Assembly (NCBI RefSeq): GCF_004375085.3
Contig: NZ_SNAQ03000006.1
Location: forward strand, 62,001 to 126,000
From: Lewinella sp. W8
GTDB lineage: Bacteria > Bacteroidota > Bacteroidia > Chitinophagales > Saprospiraceae
Length of the DNA: 64,000 nt
Reading direction: 5' to 3'
Shown here piece after piece: positions 41,304 through 50,471 of this stretch (its first letter is position 1; every line of letters starts with the position of its first letter). Under the pieces are notes generated by a model. It saw nothing but the letters and a program-made list of their open reading frames with translations, ran no database searches and had not been told where the DNA came from. Both the position numbers and the translations under genes were made by a program.

Positions 41304-42281
41304 TCACTCCCCATGCCAAATCTCCAACCTATCCGCCTGCTCGGCCATCGCGGCGCGCATTTCGGCGCCGAGGCGGGCGATGAGTGTGGCGACGGGAGGG
41401 TTATCGTGGATGGTGGCCACGCCGTGGCCGGCGCTCCAGAGGTTCTTCCAGGCCTTGGCTTCGTGTTCGGCGCCGAAGTCCGCTTTTCCTTTCTGGTCCC
41501 ACTGTTCTTTGGTGATGCCGGCGGCTTCGAGGCTGCCCACCAGCCAGTTGGCCGGAATGCCGGAGACGGAAGCCGTGTAGACGATTTCGCGGGTACCGGA
41601 ATCGATGATCATCTGCTTGTAGCCCTCGTCGGCAATCGCTTCTTTGGTGCTGATGAAGCGGGTGCCCATGTAGGCCAGGTCCGCGCCCATCTGGAGGGCA
41701 CTGGCCACGTCCTGTCCGGTGCTCATGGCGCCAGAGAGCAGGATTACACCGTCAAACATGGACCGGATCTCCCGCACGAAGGGCATGGGGTTCAGGGTGC
41801 CGGCGTGTCCGCCGGCCCCGGCGGACACCAGGATGAGGCCGTCAACCCCCGCGTCAATGGCCTTCTGGGCGTGGTAGGTGTTGGTGACGTCGTGAAAGAC
41901 GAGTCCGCCGTAGCTGTGCACGGCATCGACGACTTCCCTGACCGCACCGAGAGAAGTGATGATGACGGGTACTTGCTGGCGGACGATGACTTCGAGGTCC
42001 GCCTGCACCCGGGGATTGGTCTTGTGCACAATCAGGTTTACCCCGTAGGCGGGCATCGGCTTACCCCGGCGTTCGGACTCGGCGGCCAGTTCCTGCTTAA
42101 TCTCCACCAGCCAGGATTCGAAGCCCTCGGTGGTCCGGTTGTTGAGGGCGGGAAAGGTCCCCAGAATACCATTCTTGCAACATTCCAGTACCAACTGCTG
42201 CTGGGAAACGATGAACATGGGGGCCGCCACAATGGGCAGGGAAAGGTGCAGGCTGTCCAGGATTTCCTGACGGGATTTCAT
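41304..42281 (-). CDS. Nitronate monooxygenase / 2-nitropropane dioxygenase-like flavoprotein
   Basis: 325 aa. The TIM-barrel FMN protein is shown by LPIVAAPMFIVSQQQLVLECCKNGILGTFPALN, VFHDVTNTYHAQKAIDAGVDGLILVSAGAGGHAG (with the family's AGGHAG phosphate loop), VILLSGAMSTGQDVASALQMGADLAYMGTRF and STKEAIADEGYKQ. It oxidises nitronates or acts as an NAD(P)H:flavin/quinone reductase. It also resembles FabK-like enoyl reductases, but the latter carry a different C-terminal domain. Single gene; no signal peptide. Confidence 0.9.
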   Translation of the reverse strand: MKSRQEILDSLHLSLPIVAAPMFIVSQQQLVLECCKNGILGTFPALNNRTTEGFESWLVEIKQELAAESERRGKPMPAYGVNLIVHKTNPRVQADLEVIVRQQVPVIITSLGAVREVVDAVHSYGGLVFHDVTNTYHAQKAIDAGVDGLILVSAGAGGHAGTLNPMPFVREIRSMFDGVILLSGAMSTGQDVASALQMGADLAYMGTRFISTKEAIADEGYKQMIIDSGTREIVYTASVSGIPANWLVGSLEAAGITKEQWDQKGKADFGAEHEAKAWKNLWSAGHGVATIHDNPPVATLIARLGAEMRAAMAEQADRLEIWHGE

Positions 42282-42763
42282 ACGATCAACTTTTGGGTAA
42301 TTGCTGAGGAGCAGGTGCTGCGAATGTAAGGGATAAATGGCGGAAATCGGCGGTTTAAAGCTTGTCGCCTCAGCTCCTTCCCTCTCCCCGATTATGGCAT
42401 ACCATTTCGGTCTGTTTCCCCTTCACGGCCAGCTCCGGTATTCGCCCGGCACCTGCGCCTTGTCGCCTGATGCTGAGCATCCTTAATCCAGAGGAAGTAG
42501 ACCAACACCCCGCCAAAATAACTTCTGTACCTGTTTAAAATTTGGGCGATCACCGCAGGTGCAATAGAATCCTCGTACTCAGCCGGGGTGTCAGGTGGAT
42601 GATGCGAGGCGGAGCGAATTGTCGTCCGGCCAACCTCCGGGTCAAATAGGACAGTTTAGGATCGTTCATATGTCCGCCCGGCGTCCAAGCAATGATCTCC
42701 GTCATTTATCCTATGCCGGGAATGGGACGTTTATATCTTTGCTGCGCTTTTTAAAAATCAGGA
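42282..42763. other. 482-bp intergenic region with two GCACCTGCG motifs and a promoter
   Basis: GCACCTGCG is at 42449-42457 and its complement at 42555-42563, facing each other. The second is inside the ~55-bp block shared with 36452-36508. A -7-like TATCTTTG lies at 42734-42741. No gene is seen. Confidence 0.55.
42734..42741 (+). promoter_or_regulatory. TATCTTTG, exact Bacteroidota -7 element
   Basis: It matches TAnnTTTG and lies 22 nt before the ATG at 42764. The -33 region is not obvious (TTTATCC about 25 nt upstream). Confidence 0.45.
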
Positions 42764-45145
42764 ATGCGAAATACTCTTTTTCTACTGGCCCTCTGTGCCT
42801 CCTTTACCGTCAACGCTCAGTTCAACACAACCCTCCGCTCGAATCTTCCGTACAATACCGGAGTCAATGATATCTGGGGTTACGTTGCTCCCGACGGCAC
42901 CGAATACGCCATCGTCGGCCTGGAAACCGGCGTCTCCTTCGTGAGCCTCGCCGACCCCGATAATCCCGTGGAAGTTGATCGCATTCCGGGTGACTTTTCC
43001 CCCTGGCGGGACATGAAGACCTTCGGTGAATACGCCTACGTGGTCGCCGACCGCGGCGATGAGGGCCTTACGGTCATCGACCTTTCCGCACTCCCCGATT
43101 CTGTGTCCTTCACCCACAACCAGTACGACGTTCCCGGCTTCAACCGCACCTTCGTGCGGGCGCACAACATCTACATCGACGTGCCCAGTGGCCGGGCTTT
43201 CGTATCCGGTGGCGACCGCAACCTGAACGACGGGGGCATCCTGATTTTTGATCTCGTGGCCAATCCCGCCCAGCCGCCGCTGATCGGTGTCGGCCCCGAA
43301 ACCTACTCCCACGACGTTTTCGTGCAGGACAGCTTCATGTACTGCTCCGAGATTTATGATGGGGAACTGGCCATTTACAACATTAGTGACCTGGACAATA
43401 TCACCGAAGCCGGTACGACCCTGACGCCGTTTACCTTTACGCACAACGCCTGGACCACCGCTGACGGCCTGTCGGTCTTCACGACCGACGAAGAGCCCAA
43501 CGCCCCCGTGGCGGCCTACGATATTTCCGACCCCAGCGACATCAAGCTGATCGACGAATACCGTCCCCTGGCGACCCTCAACCGGGGCGTGATTCCCCAC
43601 AACGTGCACGTTCTCGACGAGTACCTCGTCATCAGCTACTACACCGACGGGGTGATCATCGTGGACGCCAGTGAGCCCGATAATTTGATCGAAGTGGGGC
43701 AGTACGACACCTGGGACGGACCCGACGGTGATTTCAATGGGTGCTGGGGCGCTTACCCCTTTCTGCCCAGTGGACTGGTGCTAGGATCGGATCGTCAGAC
43801 GGGACTTTACGTACTGGATGCCGTGTACCAGCGGGCGGCCCGTCTGGCGGGCACCATCATCGACCGCGACCTACGGACGCCGCTAAACAACGTGCAGGTA
43901 GACATCCAGGCCAGCCAACTCAATACGGGTGCCACCGACCCGCTGGGTCGGTACAAAACCGGACTGGCCGAGGGAGGAACTTATGACGTCATCTTCACCG
44001 CCGATAACTACCTCCCCCTCACCGTCAGCGTGGACCTGACCAACGGCATGACCACCACCCTCGATACCAGCTTGCAAACGACAGTTCCCCGCTTTAACGT
44101 CAACGTAACCGTGGTGGACGACGAAACGGGGGAGCCCATTCCCAACGCCAACCTCCTATACTTCAATGAGGAAGAGCGCTATGACGTGCTGACCAATGAG
44201 GAAGGACAAGCCGCAATTAACAACGTATTCGAGGGAGACTACGAACTGTTCATCACCGAATGGGGCTACCGTACCATCGGCGTGGAAAATGCCGCTCCCT
44301 CCGCACTGGGCAATCAGGTGTATCGCCTCAGTCGGGGATACATGGACGACTTCGTCACCGATGAGGGGTGGACGGAGACGGCTACGGCCAGAACCGGCCT
44401 CTGGGAGCGGGGCGTTCCCGTTGGAACCTCCTTCGATTCGCGTGCCTTCCAACCCGGCGTCGACGCCCCCAGAGATTTCGGACGCCAGGCTTACCTCACC
44501 GGAAACGGTGCGGCGGACGCCAGTACGGATGACATTGACGGCGGTACCGTGACCCTGACGTCTCCCCTGTTCGACCTCACCCGAGTACGCGAGCCGAGCA
44601 TCTCTTACCAATACTGGTTTGCCGTTGCCGGCGGTACTCCTCCCCTGGACGACACCATGCGCGTGTTACTGGATAACGGCACCGACCGGGCGGAATTGGC
44701 GTTCTACACCGAGTGGAGTACGGAATGGGCGGCCGACACCTTCGTAGTGAGCGACTACCTGGAGCCTACCGCCACCATGCAACTCATCGTCATCGCCGGG
44801 GATACCGGTGAAGGCCACCTGGTGGAGGCCGGATTTGACAATTTTGCCGTTAACGGCTCCGTGATTCCGGTCAGTACCGAAGCGGTGTTCGCACCGGAGG
44901 TTGCGGTTGCGGTATTCCCGAACCCCAGTCCGGGAGCCTTTTCCCTGCAATACGATCTCCCCTTCTCAACGGCGGAAAGCACCCTGCGGCTGACCAACGT
45001 CTCCGGGCAGATCGTTCAGGAGCGGGAGCTGTCCGGAAAGAACGGAAGCCTGGAAGTAGGCCTGGACCTGCCCGCCGGATTGTACTTCGCGGAAATCCTC
45101 GACGGCAACCGCCGCTTGTGGGTGGGGAAAGTGGTGAAGCAGTAG
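42764..45145 (+). CDS. Choice-of-anchor B protein with T9SS sorting domain
   Basis: 793 aa. It has a signal peptide (MRNTLFLLALCASFTVNAQ). Residues about 25-370 are LVIVD-type beta-propeller repeats (VSFVSLADPDNPVEV, LTVIDLSALPDS, DGVIIVDASEPDNLIEVGQYDTW) typical of the choice-of-anchor B family. Two carboxypeptidase-regulatory-like domains follow (GTIIDRDLRTPLNNVQVDI, VTVVDDETGEPIPNANLLYF), then a jelly-roll-like region, then a type A T9SS signal starting VAVFPNPSPGAFSL and ending FAEILDGNRRLWVGKVVKQ. It should be exported and attached to the cell surface. Molecular function is unknown. Confidence 0.9.
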   Translation: MRNTLFLLALCASFTVNAQFNTTLRSNLPYNTGVNDIWGYVAPDGTEYAIVGLETGVSFVSLADPDNPVEVDRIPGDFSPWRDMKTFGEYAYVVADRGDEGLTVIDLSALPDSVSFTHNQYDVPGFNRTFVRAHNIYIDVPSGRAFVSGGDRNLNDGGILIFDLVANPAQPPLIGVGPETYSHDVFVQDSFMYCSEIYDGELAIYNISDLDNITEAGTTLTPFTFTHNAWTTADGLSVFTTDEEPNAPVAAYDISDPSDIKLIDEYRPLATLNRGVIPHNVHVLDEYLVISYYTDGVIIVDASEPDNLIEVGQYDTWDGPDGDFNGCWGAYPFLPSGLVLGSDRQTGLYVLDAVYQRAARLAGTIIDRDLRTPLNNVQVDIQASQLNTGATDPLGRYKTGLAEGGTYDVIFTADNYLPLTVSVDLTNGMTTTLDTSLQTTVPRFNVNVTVVDDETGEPIPNANLLYFNEEERYDVLTNEEGQAAINNVFEGDYELFITEWGYRTIGVENAAPSALGNQVYRLSRGYMDDFVTDEGWTETATARTGLWERGVPVGTSFDSRAFQPGVDAPRDFGRQAYLTGNGAADASTDDIDGGTVTLTSPLFDLTRVREPSISYQYWFAVAGGTPPLDDTMRVLLDNGTDRAELAFYTEWSTEWAADTFVVSDYLEPTATMQLIVIAGDTGEGHLVEAGFDNFAVNGSVIPVSTEAVFAPEVAVAVFPNPSPGAFSLQYDLPFSTAESTLRLTNVSGQIVQERELSGKNGSLEVGLDLPAGLYFAEILDGNRRLWVGKVVKQ

Positions 45146-45550
45146 GCTGGTTGCTGGTTGCTGGTTGCTCGATATAAAGTAGAAAGCCTAAAGTGCTTGC
45201 CTTCTCTTTCCGTTTGCGGTCGTCCGACAAATTCTTTATTTCTGACGTAGTCAATATAAAGCTTGTCTGACGAATCGCGGTATTACGAATAGTAAAGTGT
45301 TCCGTGAATTAACCAATTGGCAATCAAACCTTGAATGTTCTTGTAGCGGCAGATAATTATCTGCCGCTACTGTACGCCCCGCTGAACCGCCGCGATTCCG
45401 CAGGAATCGCTGATGAAACCTCACGAACGGCAAGCGCCTGCCAATCGGTTATGTTGAGCAATCTTTTCCGGGAAGATGTCTGGTTTCAGGAACGTCTCAA
45501 CCGGTTTGGGGTGCGTTTCCCTGAGACCCAGCAACGTACAGTTATTACCC
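45146..45550. other. 405-bp intergenic region with 7-bp repeats and a 28-bp palindrome
   Basis: GCTGGTT is repeated three times just after the stop codon (about 45147-45167). A block similar to 51901-51960 runs from 45299. A perfect palindrome lies at 45343-45370. No credible gene. Confidence 0.6.
45299..45370. repeat. Dispersed repeat ending in a perfect 28-bp palindrome
   Basis: 45299-45356 (TGTTCCGTGAATTAACCAAT ... CCTTGAATGTTC ... GCGGCAG) matches 51901-51960 at roughly three positions in four. Here it ends in GTAGCGGCAGATAA / TTATCTGCCGCTAC (45343-45370), a perfect palindrome with no spacer; the other copy is degenerate in this part. Confidence 0.7.
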
Positions 45551-46579
45551 TCAACCTCGGCCTAACTTCAAAATAGCCTGGGCGATCCGTACCGGATCGG
45601 GAGCGGGAGCGTCAATGACGGCAACCACCTTCGCCCCACGACGCTCACCATAATATTGGTAGGCCTTGTCGTAATACACCAAAGCGATTTCGGCGGCGGT
45701 GGCGTAATCCTGCTGGTCTAGTGCCTCCAGGGCAGCCTTCAGGTGCTGCCCGCCAAGTTTTTTTCGTAATCGGGTGAAGGCCGATACCAGATCCGTCATG
45801 GGGTATTTGGCATACTGACTGACCAACCGCTCAATTCGCCAGGACCGGGGTTGCTCGATGGTGTAAACGGGGGCAGCCGTGAGGCGATCGTAAAACTCAT
45901 CCGGTTGGTAGACCGTGCCGATCATGCGGCTCTCGTCTTCCAGCCACACCACCGCACCCCGCGGAATTTCCAGCAACCGACCGAAAAGCATATTCTCGAA
46001 GGCCTCCGTAGTGGGTTGCGGGGCCTCCCCCAGAGCCCCGAAAGAGGACCCCTTGTGGTTGGCCAGCCCTTCGAGGTCAACAATGTGCTGCCCGAGTTGC
46101 TTCAAGGCCGTGAGGACTTCCGTTTTCCCAGATCCGGTGGGGCCGCTCAGCACCCGAAAGGTGTGGTGATCTTGGGCCAGCCAACTGCGCAGGTATTTGC
46201 GGGCGGCCTTGTACCCTCCGCTGAGGCGTAGCACCTGCATCCCCGCCTGCTCCAGAAGCCAGCCGACGCTTCCACTCCGCTGACCTCCCCGCCAGCAGTG
46301 CACCACGATCTTTCCGTTCGGGGAAAAGGCTCGGGCGCGCTCCACGAGTGGTCGCATTTTGGGTCCGACAATTTCCAGGCCGGTCAGAAGGGCGGCATCG
46401 GGGCTGTCCTGCTTGTAGAGGGTACCGACGCGGGCCCGTTCTTCGTCGGAGAACAAGGGCAGCGACCGTGCTCCCGGCAGGCAGCCTTCCCGATACTCCG
46501 CCGGTGATCGTACGTCCAGCAGGGCGTAGTCGGCAAATTCGGGTCTACCAAAAAACTGTTCGGGGGTGACGTTTTGCAT
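45551..46579 (-). CDS. mnmH: tRNA 2-selenouridine synthase
   Basis: 342 aa (also called SelU/YbbB). The N-terminal rhodanese domain has YALLDVRSPAEYREG and the active-site loop VHCWRGGQRSG with Cys95. A C-terminal P-loop domain follows: SGPTGSGKTEVL (145-156). VDLEGLANHKGSSFG and VVWLEDESRMIG are MnmH-specific. It replaces sulfur with selenium in 2-thiouridine at the wobble position of certain tRNAs, using selenophosphate from SelD (29246-30286). It is convergent with the choice-of-anchor B gene, and the FG-GAP lipoprotein gene lies 17 bp upstream on the same strand. Confidence 0.96.
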   Translation of the reverse strand: MQNVTPEQFFGRPEFADYALLDVRSPAEYREGCLPGARSLPLFSDEERARVGTLYKQDSPDAALLTGLEIVGPKMRPLVERARAFSPNGKIVVHCWRGGQRSGSVGWLLEQAGMQVLRLSGGYKAARKYLRSWLAQDHHTFRVLSGPTGSGKTEVLTALKQLGQHIVDLEGLANHKGSSFGALGEAPQPTTEAFENMLFGRLLEIPRGAVVWLEDESRMIGTVYQPDEFYDRLTAAPVYTIEQPRSWRIERLVSQYAKYPMTDLVSAFTRLRKKLGGQHLKAALEALDQQDYATAAEIALVYYDKAYQYYGERRGAKVVAVIDAPAPDPVRIAQAILKLGRG

Positions 46580-46596
46580 CGCGCCGCAAGTTACGG

Positions 46597-47826
46597 CTAC
46601 CGGGCATCATTTCTCCAGACGTGGACAAAGCGGTGCTGGTCCCAGCCGATGCTGACCAGGTCGAGGTCGCCGTCGTTGTCCAGGTCATAGGCCTGGGTAC
46701 CCAGGTGGGATTCCTTGCCGCGATCGACCTCCTTCATCCGGAAGTTGGCCTTCCCGTCGTTCAGCCAAAGTTGGGTGGTCAGCGCCTCCCCCTTGTGCTC
46801 ACCGGTTACGAGGTCAAGGTCGCCGTCCTGATCGAAGTCGGCCACATCCAGGTTATTCATGCTGAACTGGGTGACGATGGCCCGGCGGACAAAGCCCGTA
46901 TCCACCCGCAGGTAGGCCCATAGGGTCGCATCCGGTTCCAGGCCGGGATAGCGTTCTTCGGCCACCACCACGTCGGTGCGGCCGTCACCGTTCAGGTCGC
47001 CGGCCTCCACCCGGTCGGTAGCGAACTGGGTATGGCCCACCGGATGGGCCGCCCAGGGGGCGGTGCCGTCTCCGGGATTTTCCCACCAGACCACCACCGT
47101 GGGCACTTCGGCATCCCTACCCGGCACCCGGTAGCCACTGACCAGATCAAGGTCGCCGTCGCCGTCCATGTCCCCAACGGCGAAACCTTCGTCGCTGGCG
47201 TCGGGCGTCAGTAGGGTAGCTTCCCAGGGAGCCGGGCCGTCCGGTACCAGCTGGTAAATGCCTCCCTGACTGGCGTAGAGAATTTCGTCCACACCGTTCC
47301 CTGATAGGACGTCGGCCATCCGGTAGCCCTGTCCGTTGTGGTGCCCCGTCGGGGGCACGGCCGCCATGACTTCTCCGGGACCGAAAGTGCGGTTGGCCAA
47401 CACCGGAAACCGCAGCACATCAGGAAGTGCCTCGGCCAGGACGTATTGTGTCTCTCCGTCTACATAGACCAGGTTGGCGTCTACGTTCTGGCCCAGGTCC
47501 ACCTTCTGCCAGTTGCCGGTCATGCCGGCTCCGGGATTGAAATAAACGTTGCGGCCACTGACCACGTCCTGATATCCATCTCCGTCAAGATCCGCCACCG
47601 CCAGGCCGAAGTAGCGAAGCCAGTCGGGGTCGTCAAAGGTGCCCCACATGTCCTTGGTTGAATCCACCTCAATGTAGGTCCAGGCATCAGTGAGGAGGGT
47701 ATCCGCAGGAATTTCGGGGTCTGGATTTTGGGGTGTATTCCCGGATTCACAGCCCCACGGTAAGGTCATGGCACCTGCGACCGCCAAAAAAAGCAGGCAT
47801 TCCCGGAAACGAGCGTAGTTAATCAT
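46597..47826 (-). CDS. FG-GAP/VCBS-repeat lipoprotein
   Basis: 409 aa. The signal peptide ends in a lipobox-like site (TLPWGCES, Cys26). At least five FG-GAP/VCBS calcium-binding loops are visible: VADLDGDGYQDVVSG, VGDMDGDGDLDLVSGY, AGDLNGDGRTDVVVAEE, VADFDQDGDLDLVTG and AYDLDNDGDLDLVSIG. These form a beta-propeller, often binding proteins or glycans outside the cell. It is tandem with the related lipoprotein gene 37 bp upstream. No T9SS signal is present. Surface location and ligand are unknown. Confidence 0.88.
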   Translation of the reverse strand: MINYARFRECLLFLAVAGAMTLPWGCESGNTPQNPDPEIPADTLLTDAWTYIEVDSTKDMWGTFDDPDWLRYFGLAVADLDGDGYQDVVSGRNVYFNPGAGMTGNWQKVDLGQNVDANLVYVDGETQYVLAEALPDVLRFPVLANRTFGPGEVMAAVPPTGHHNGQGYRMADVLSGNGVDEILYASQGGIYQLVPDGPAPWEATLLTPDASDEGFAVGDMDGDGDLDLVSGYRVPGRDAEVPTVVVWWENPGDGTAPWAAHPVGHTQFATDRVEAGDLNGDGRTDVVVAEERYPGLEPDATLWAYLRVDTGFVRRAIVTQFSMNNLDVADFDQDGDLDLVTGEHKGEALTTQLWLNDGKANFRMKEVDRGKESHLGTQAYDLDNDGDLDLVSIGWDQHRFVHVWRNDAR

Positions 47827-47862
47827 AGCATTTTTGGTGGTGATCGTTAAGTACGTCGGAGC

Positions 47863-49095
47863 CTATTTCGTTTGGTTAACCAGAAGGAATAACTCCTTCG
47901 CCTCGTGGTTGGGATAGCGAAAGATGTCGTAGTCGCCATCCCCCTCGAAATCTGCCACCCGGCCGTTGTAGATGCCTTCTTCTTCAATGACCTTCTGGGT
48001 CCAGTTGCCATCGCCCTCGTTGACCATGATCATCACTTCAAAGTGGTCCACGTCCAGGTTCACCGCCCGGGCGTAGTTGATGCCGGTCACTACGTCCAGG
48101 TCACCGTCGAGGTCCATGTCAAAAACCTGAAGGGTGTGGGCGGCCGGAATTTCTTTCAGGATAACCGTTTCGACGTAGGAGCCGTCCGCCTGGCGGGTGT
48201 AGTAACTCAGCGGGTAGCCCGCCCGTTCGCTGTGGGTAATGAAAATTTCGGGCGTACCGTCATCGTTCAGATCCGCCAAAAAATGCTTCGTCCCGTTGGC
48301 ACTCCAGTCGCCTTCCTGGTTGTTCCACTTGGCGTCCACCAGGCTCATGGTCCATTCTCCCGTAAGATCGCCTCCCGGGTTGGCGAAGATGAATCCGTTG
48401 GCCACGATGTCGTTGTCGCCATCGCCGTCCACGTCGCCGATGTCCATGCCTTCGTGGAGTCCTTTTTGGGTGATGTCCGCCACCATCTTGAAGCTGCCAT
48501 CCGCCCGTTGGTGATGAATCCGCAGGTTTTCTTCGTCGAAGGTGAGCACGGCGAGGTCCGCCAGACCGTCGCCGTCAAAATCTCCGATGGACAGGTCCTT
48601 GACGGCATCTTTGGCCATTCCGATGAGGTGAGGCTCCCAACTGGGGTTTTCGTACCAGTAGACTTCGGCACTTTCGCCGGCGTCGTCCCACTCCCCGGTA
48701 TGCTTCACGCCCAGGATATCAATATCCCCGTCGCCGTCCATGTCGCCGGCCTCCAGATCGCCGGCCGCAAAGGTGCCGCCGCTGGGCGGTGCTTCGGCCA
48801 CGATGGTTTCCTCCCAGATGCCCGGTGCCTGCTTACCCGCCCGGTAGGCCAGGTAGCCCCCCTGGGCGTTGTTGTGGATGTAGACGATGTCCTGGATCTT
48901 ATCGTTATTGACGTCGGCAATCGTCAGGGCCCACCACCAGGTGGCCGAATCCACTACCCGGTGGGCGCTGAATTCCATGGAGTTCAGGGCTTCCGTCATG
49001 GTTTCCTCCCCTTCCGTGACGGCAGCATCGGGTTCTGACCCACAGGCCATGAGTAGGATCAAAAGGAGCAGAGACAGAAAGAGGGGGAATCTCAT
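47863..49095 (-). CDS. FG-GAP/VCBS-repeat lipoprotein, paralogue
   Basis: 410 aa from ATG 49095 (MRFPLFLSLLLLILLMACGS), which gives a textbook lipoprotein signal; the frame runs open to 49176. VCBS loops: IADVNNDKIQDIVYIHN, AGDMDGDGDIDILGVKH, IGDFDGDGLADLAVLTF, IGDVDGDGDNDIVANG, LADLNDDGTPEIFITH, FDMDLDGDLDVVTGINY and VADFEGDGDYDIFRY. It is the first gene of a pair with 46597-47826 and shares that layout. Likely a calcium-stabilised propeller on the outer membrane. No catalytic motif is seen. Confidence 0.88.
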   Translation of the reverse strand: MRFPLFLSLLLLILLMACGSEPDAAVTEGEETMTEALNSMEFSAHRVVDSATWWWALTIADVNNDKIQDIVYIHNNAQGGYLAYRAGKQAPGIWEETIVAEAPPSGGTFAAGDLEAGDMDGDGDIDILGVKHTGEWDDAGESAEVYWYENPSWEPHLIGMAKDAVKDLSIGDFDGDGLADLAVLTFDEENLRIHHQRADGSFKMVADITQKGLHEGMDIGDVDGDGDNDIVANGFIFANPGGDLTGEWTMSLVDAKWNNQEGDWSANGTKHFLADLNDDGTPEIFITHSERAGYPLSYYTRQADGSYVETVILKEIPAAHTLQVFDMDLDGDLDVVTGINYARAVNLDVDHFEVMIMVNEGDGNWTQKVIEEEGIYNGRVADFEGDGDYDIFRYPNHEAKELFLLVNQTK

Positions 49096-49271
49096 AAGGG
49101 AGCGTTCGGTTAATGAAAAAACTGGAGCGCGGCCGTTCATTGTCGCATCACCGGTTATCGTAAGGTAATGCGCCAAAAAGGATTATCGGATTTCGACAAT
49201 CATTTTCATCGGCTCGGGTAATAAGGACGTCCAATTCCATTGACGATCCTGAATTGGTGCTTACGGGAAAG

Positions 49272-50471
49272 TTATCCAAAGGACCAGCCCATTCCGCGGT
49301 AGGTTTTTAAGGACCTTATAGAATCCGGTTCCAACAAAAGGATTTCGTTGAATCGTTCGCACAGTTCTCCCGCCTTGGCGTGGCGGAAAAAGATCGGATC
49401 GTTCAGCGCCGGGAGTGGCCCCTGACTAAAGATTATTGGGGTCTGCACTTCCCCCACCCCTTCGTTGGCCACCAGTCTACCCCCTTCAGGAAGGTAAACC
49501 TGCGGTGCTTTCTCCTTTCCCGTGGCGCCGGAGGCGACGAATCCTCCGCCGTGCGCCACCACCGTATCCGGACGGGGACGGCGAACGACGGGGACCGCAT
49601 AAAACAGGGCCGGATGCGCCCGGTACTGCCGATAATGGTCAAACAGGTGCGACTGGTAAAAGCCGGAGCCCACGGTAATTTCCGTGATCCAGGGTTCCTC
49701 CCGACTACTCTCCATGCTTCCGGTGCCGCCGGCATTAACGAAACGGAGGGAAAAGCCCATCGCCTCCATCAGTTCCACCGTTTGTTGTCTCCGGTCGGCG
49801 ATTTCGGCAACCGATCGGCTTTTCAGCCACTGCACCACTTTATCCTTGAGCCAAAAACCAGTATCGGTGTCCCCGACTCCGGCAATCTGGGCTTCGTAGC
49901 CCATGAGCCCTTCGAGTTTCAGATGCCGGTAGGACCGTAACTGCTCCAGAAACCTTCGGACACCTTCCACGCCCTTTACCGAGGATCGGTGCACCCCGAA
50001 GTGAAGCCCCGGATAGACCGAGGAGCAGTCCAAGTCCAGGCAAACGGGAAAGCTGATGCCCAAATCCTTCCCCACGGCCTCCAGCATCTCCAGGTGTTCC
50101 GGGAGGTCGACCATCAGGCAGATTTGTGCGCCTCCCCGGATGGCCTCCCCGATTTTTCGCAGGAGCCCTGGATCGGCCACGGGATACCCCACCAGGATGT
50201 CACGAAACCCCGCCTCGTGGAGGGCGATGGCTTCGGCGCCGTGGTAGGCCATGATCCCGATGAATTTCTCGTCCGTGGTCATAATCATTTCCATGACCGC
50301 CACGGAGCGGATGGATTTAGAGGCCAGTCGAATGAATTTTGTCCCCGATCGTTGGAGGTGCGTGCGGATGTTTTGTCGCAGCAGCCTCGCGTCCAGGCAG
50401 GCGTAGGGGTAAGCCTGGCCCCGCAGACGATCGCGGTAGTAGTGGTAATCAGGGGTGTACTTGGCGGACAT
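49272..50471 (-). CDS. PLP-dependent amino acid deaminase/aldolase (D-threonine aldolase-like)
   Basis: 399 aa. The alanine-racemase-type N-terminal TIM barrel has the PLP lysine in FIRLASKSIRS (Lys52). QICLMVDLPEHLEMLEAVGKDLG and PVCLDLDCSSVYPGLHFGVHRSS are in family order. The C-terminal D-Ser/D-Thr dehydratase-like domain holds VVAHGGGFVASG and the late metal-binding pair in FFRHAKAGELCERFNEI. The family acts on D-threonine, D-serine or 3-hydroxy-aspartate-like substrates. The start overlaps the end of the lactone oxidase gene by 23 nt, so the two are co-translated. Confidence 0.88.
   Translation of the reverse strand: MSAKYTPDYHYYRDRLRGQAYPYACLDARLLRQNIRTHLQRSGTKFIRLASKSIRSVAVMEMIMTTDEKFIGIMAYHGAEAIALHEAGFRDILVGYPVADPGLLRKIGEAIRGGAQICLMVDLPEHLEMLEAVGKDLGISFPVCLDLDCSSVYPGLHFGVHRSSVKGVEGVRRFLEQLRSYRHLKLEGLMGYEAQIAGVGDTDTGFWLKDKVVQWLKSRSVAEIADRRQQTVELMEAMGFSLRFVNAGGTGSMESSREEPWITEITVGSGFYQSHLFDHYRQYRAHPALFYAVPVVRRPRPDTVVAHGGGFVASGATGKEKAPQVYLPEGGRLVANEGVGEVQTPIIFSQGPLPALNDPIFFRHAKAGELCERFNEILLLEPDSIRSLKTYRGMGWSFG

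Noticed and set aside
41226..42329. 367-codon plus-strand frame over the nitronate monooxygenase gene
   Set aside because: The minus strand encodes a complete, motif-rich flavoprotein; the plus translation has no recognisable fold.
45331..45576. 81-codon ORF after the choice-of-anchor B gene
   Set aside because: It spans a perfect palindrome and a dispersed repeat and overlaps the mnmH end; the peptide has no domain or signal.
47905..49038. 377-codon plus-strand frame over the FG-GAP lipoprotein gene
   Set aside because: Shadow of repeated GAC/GAT-rich calcium loops on the minus strand.
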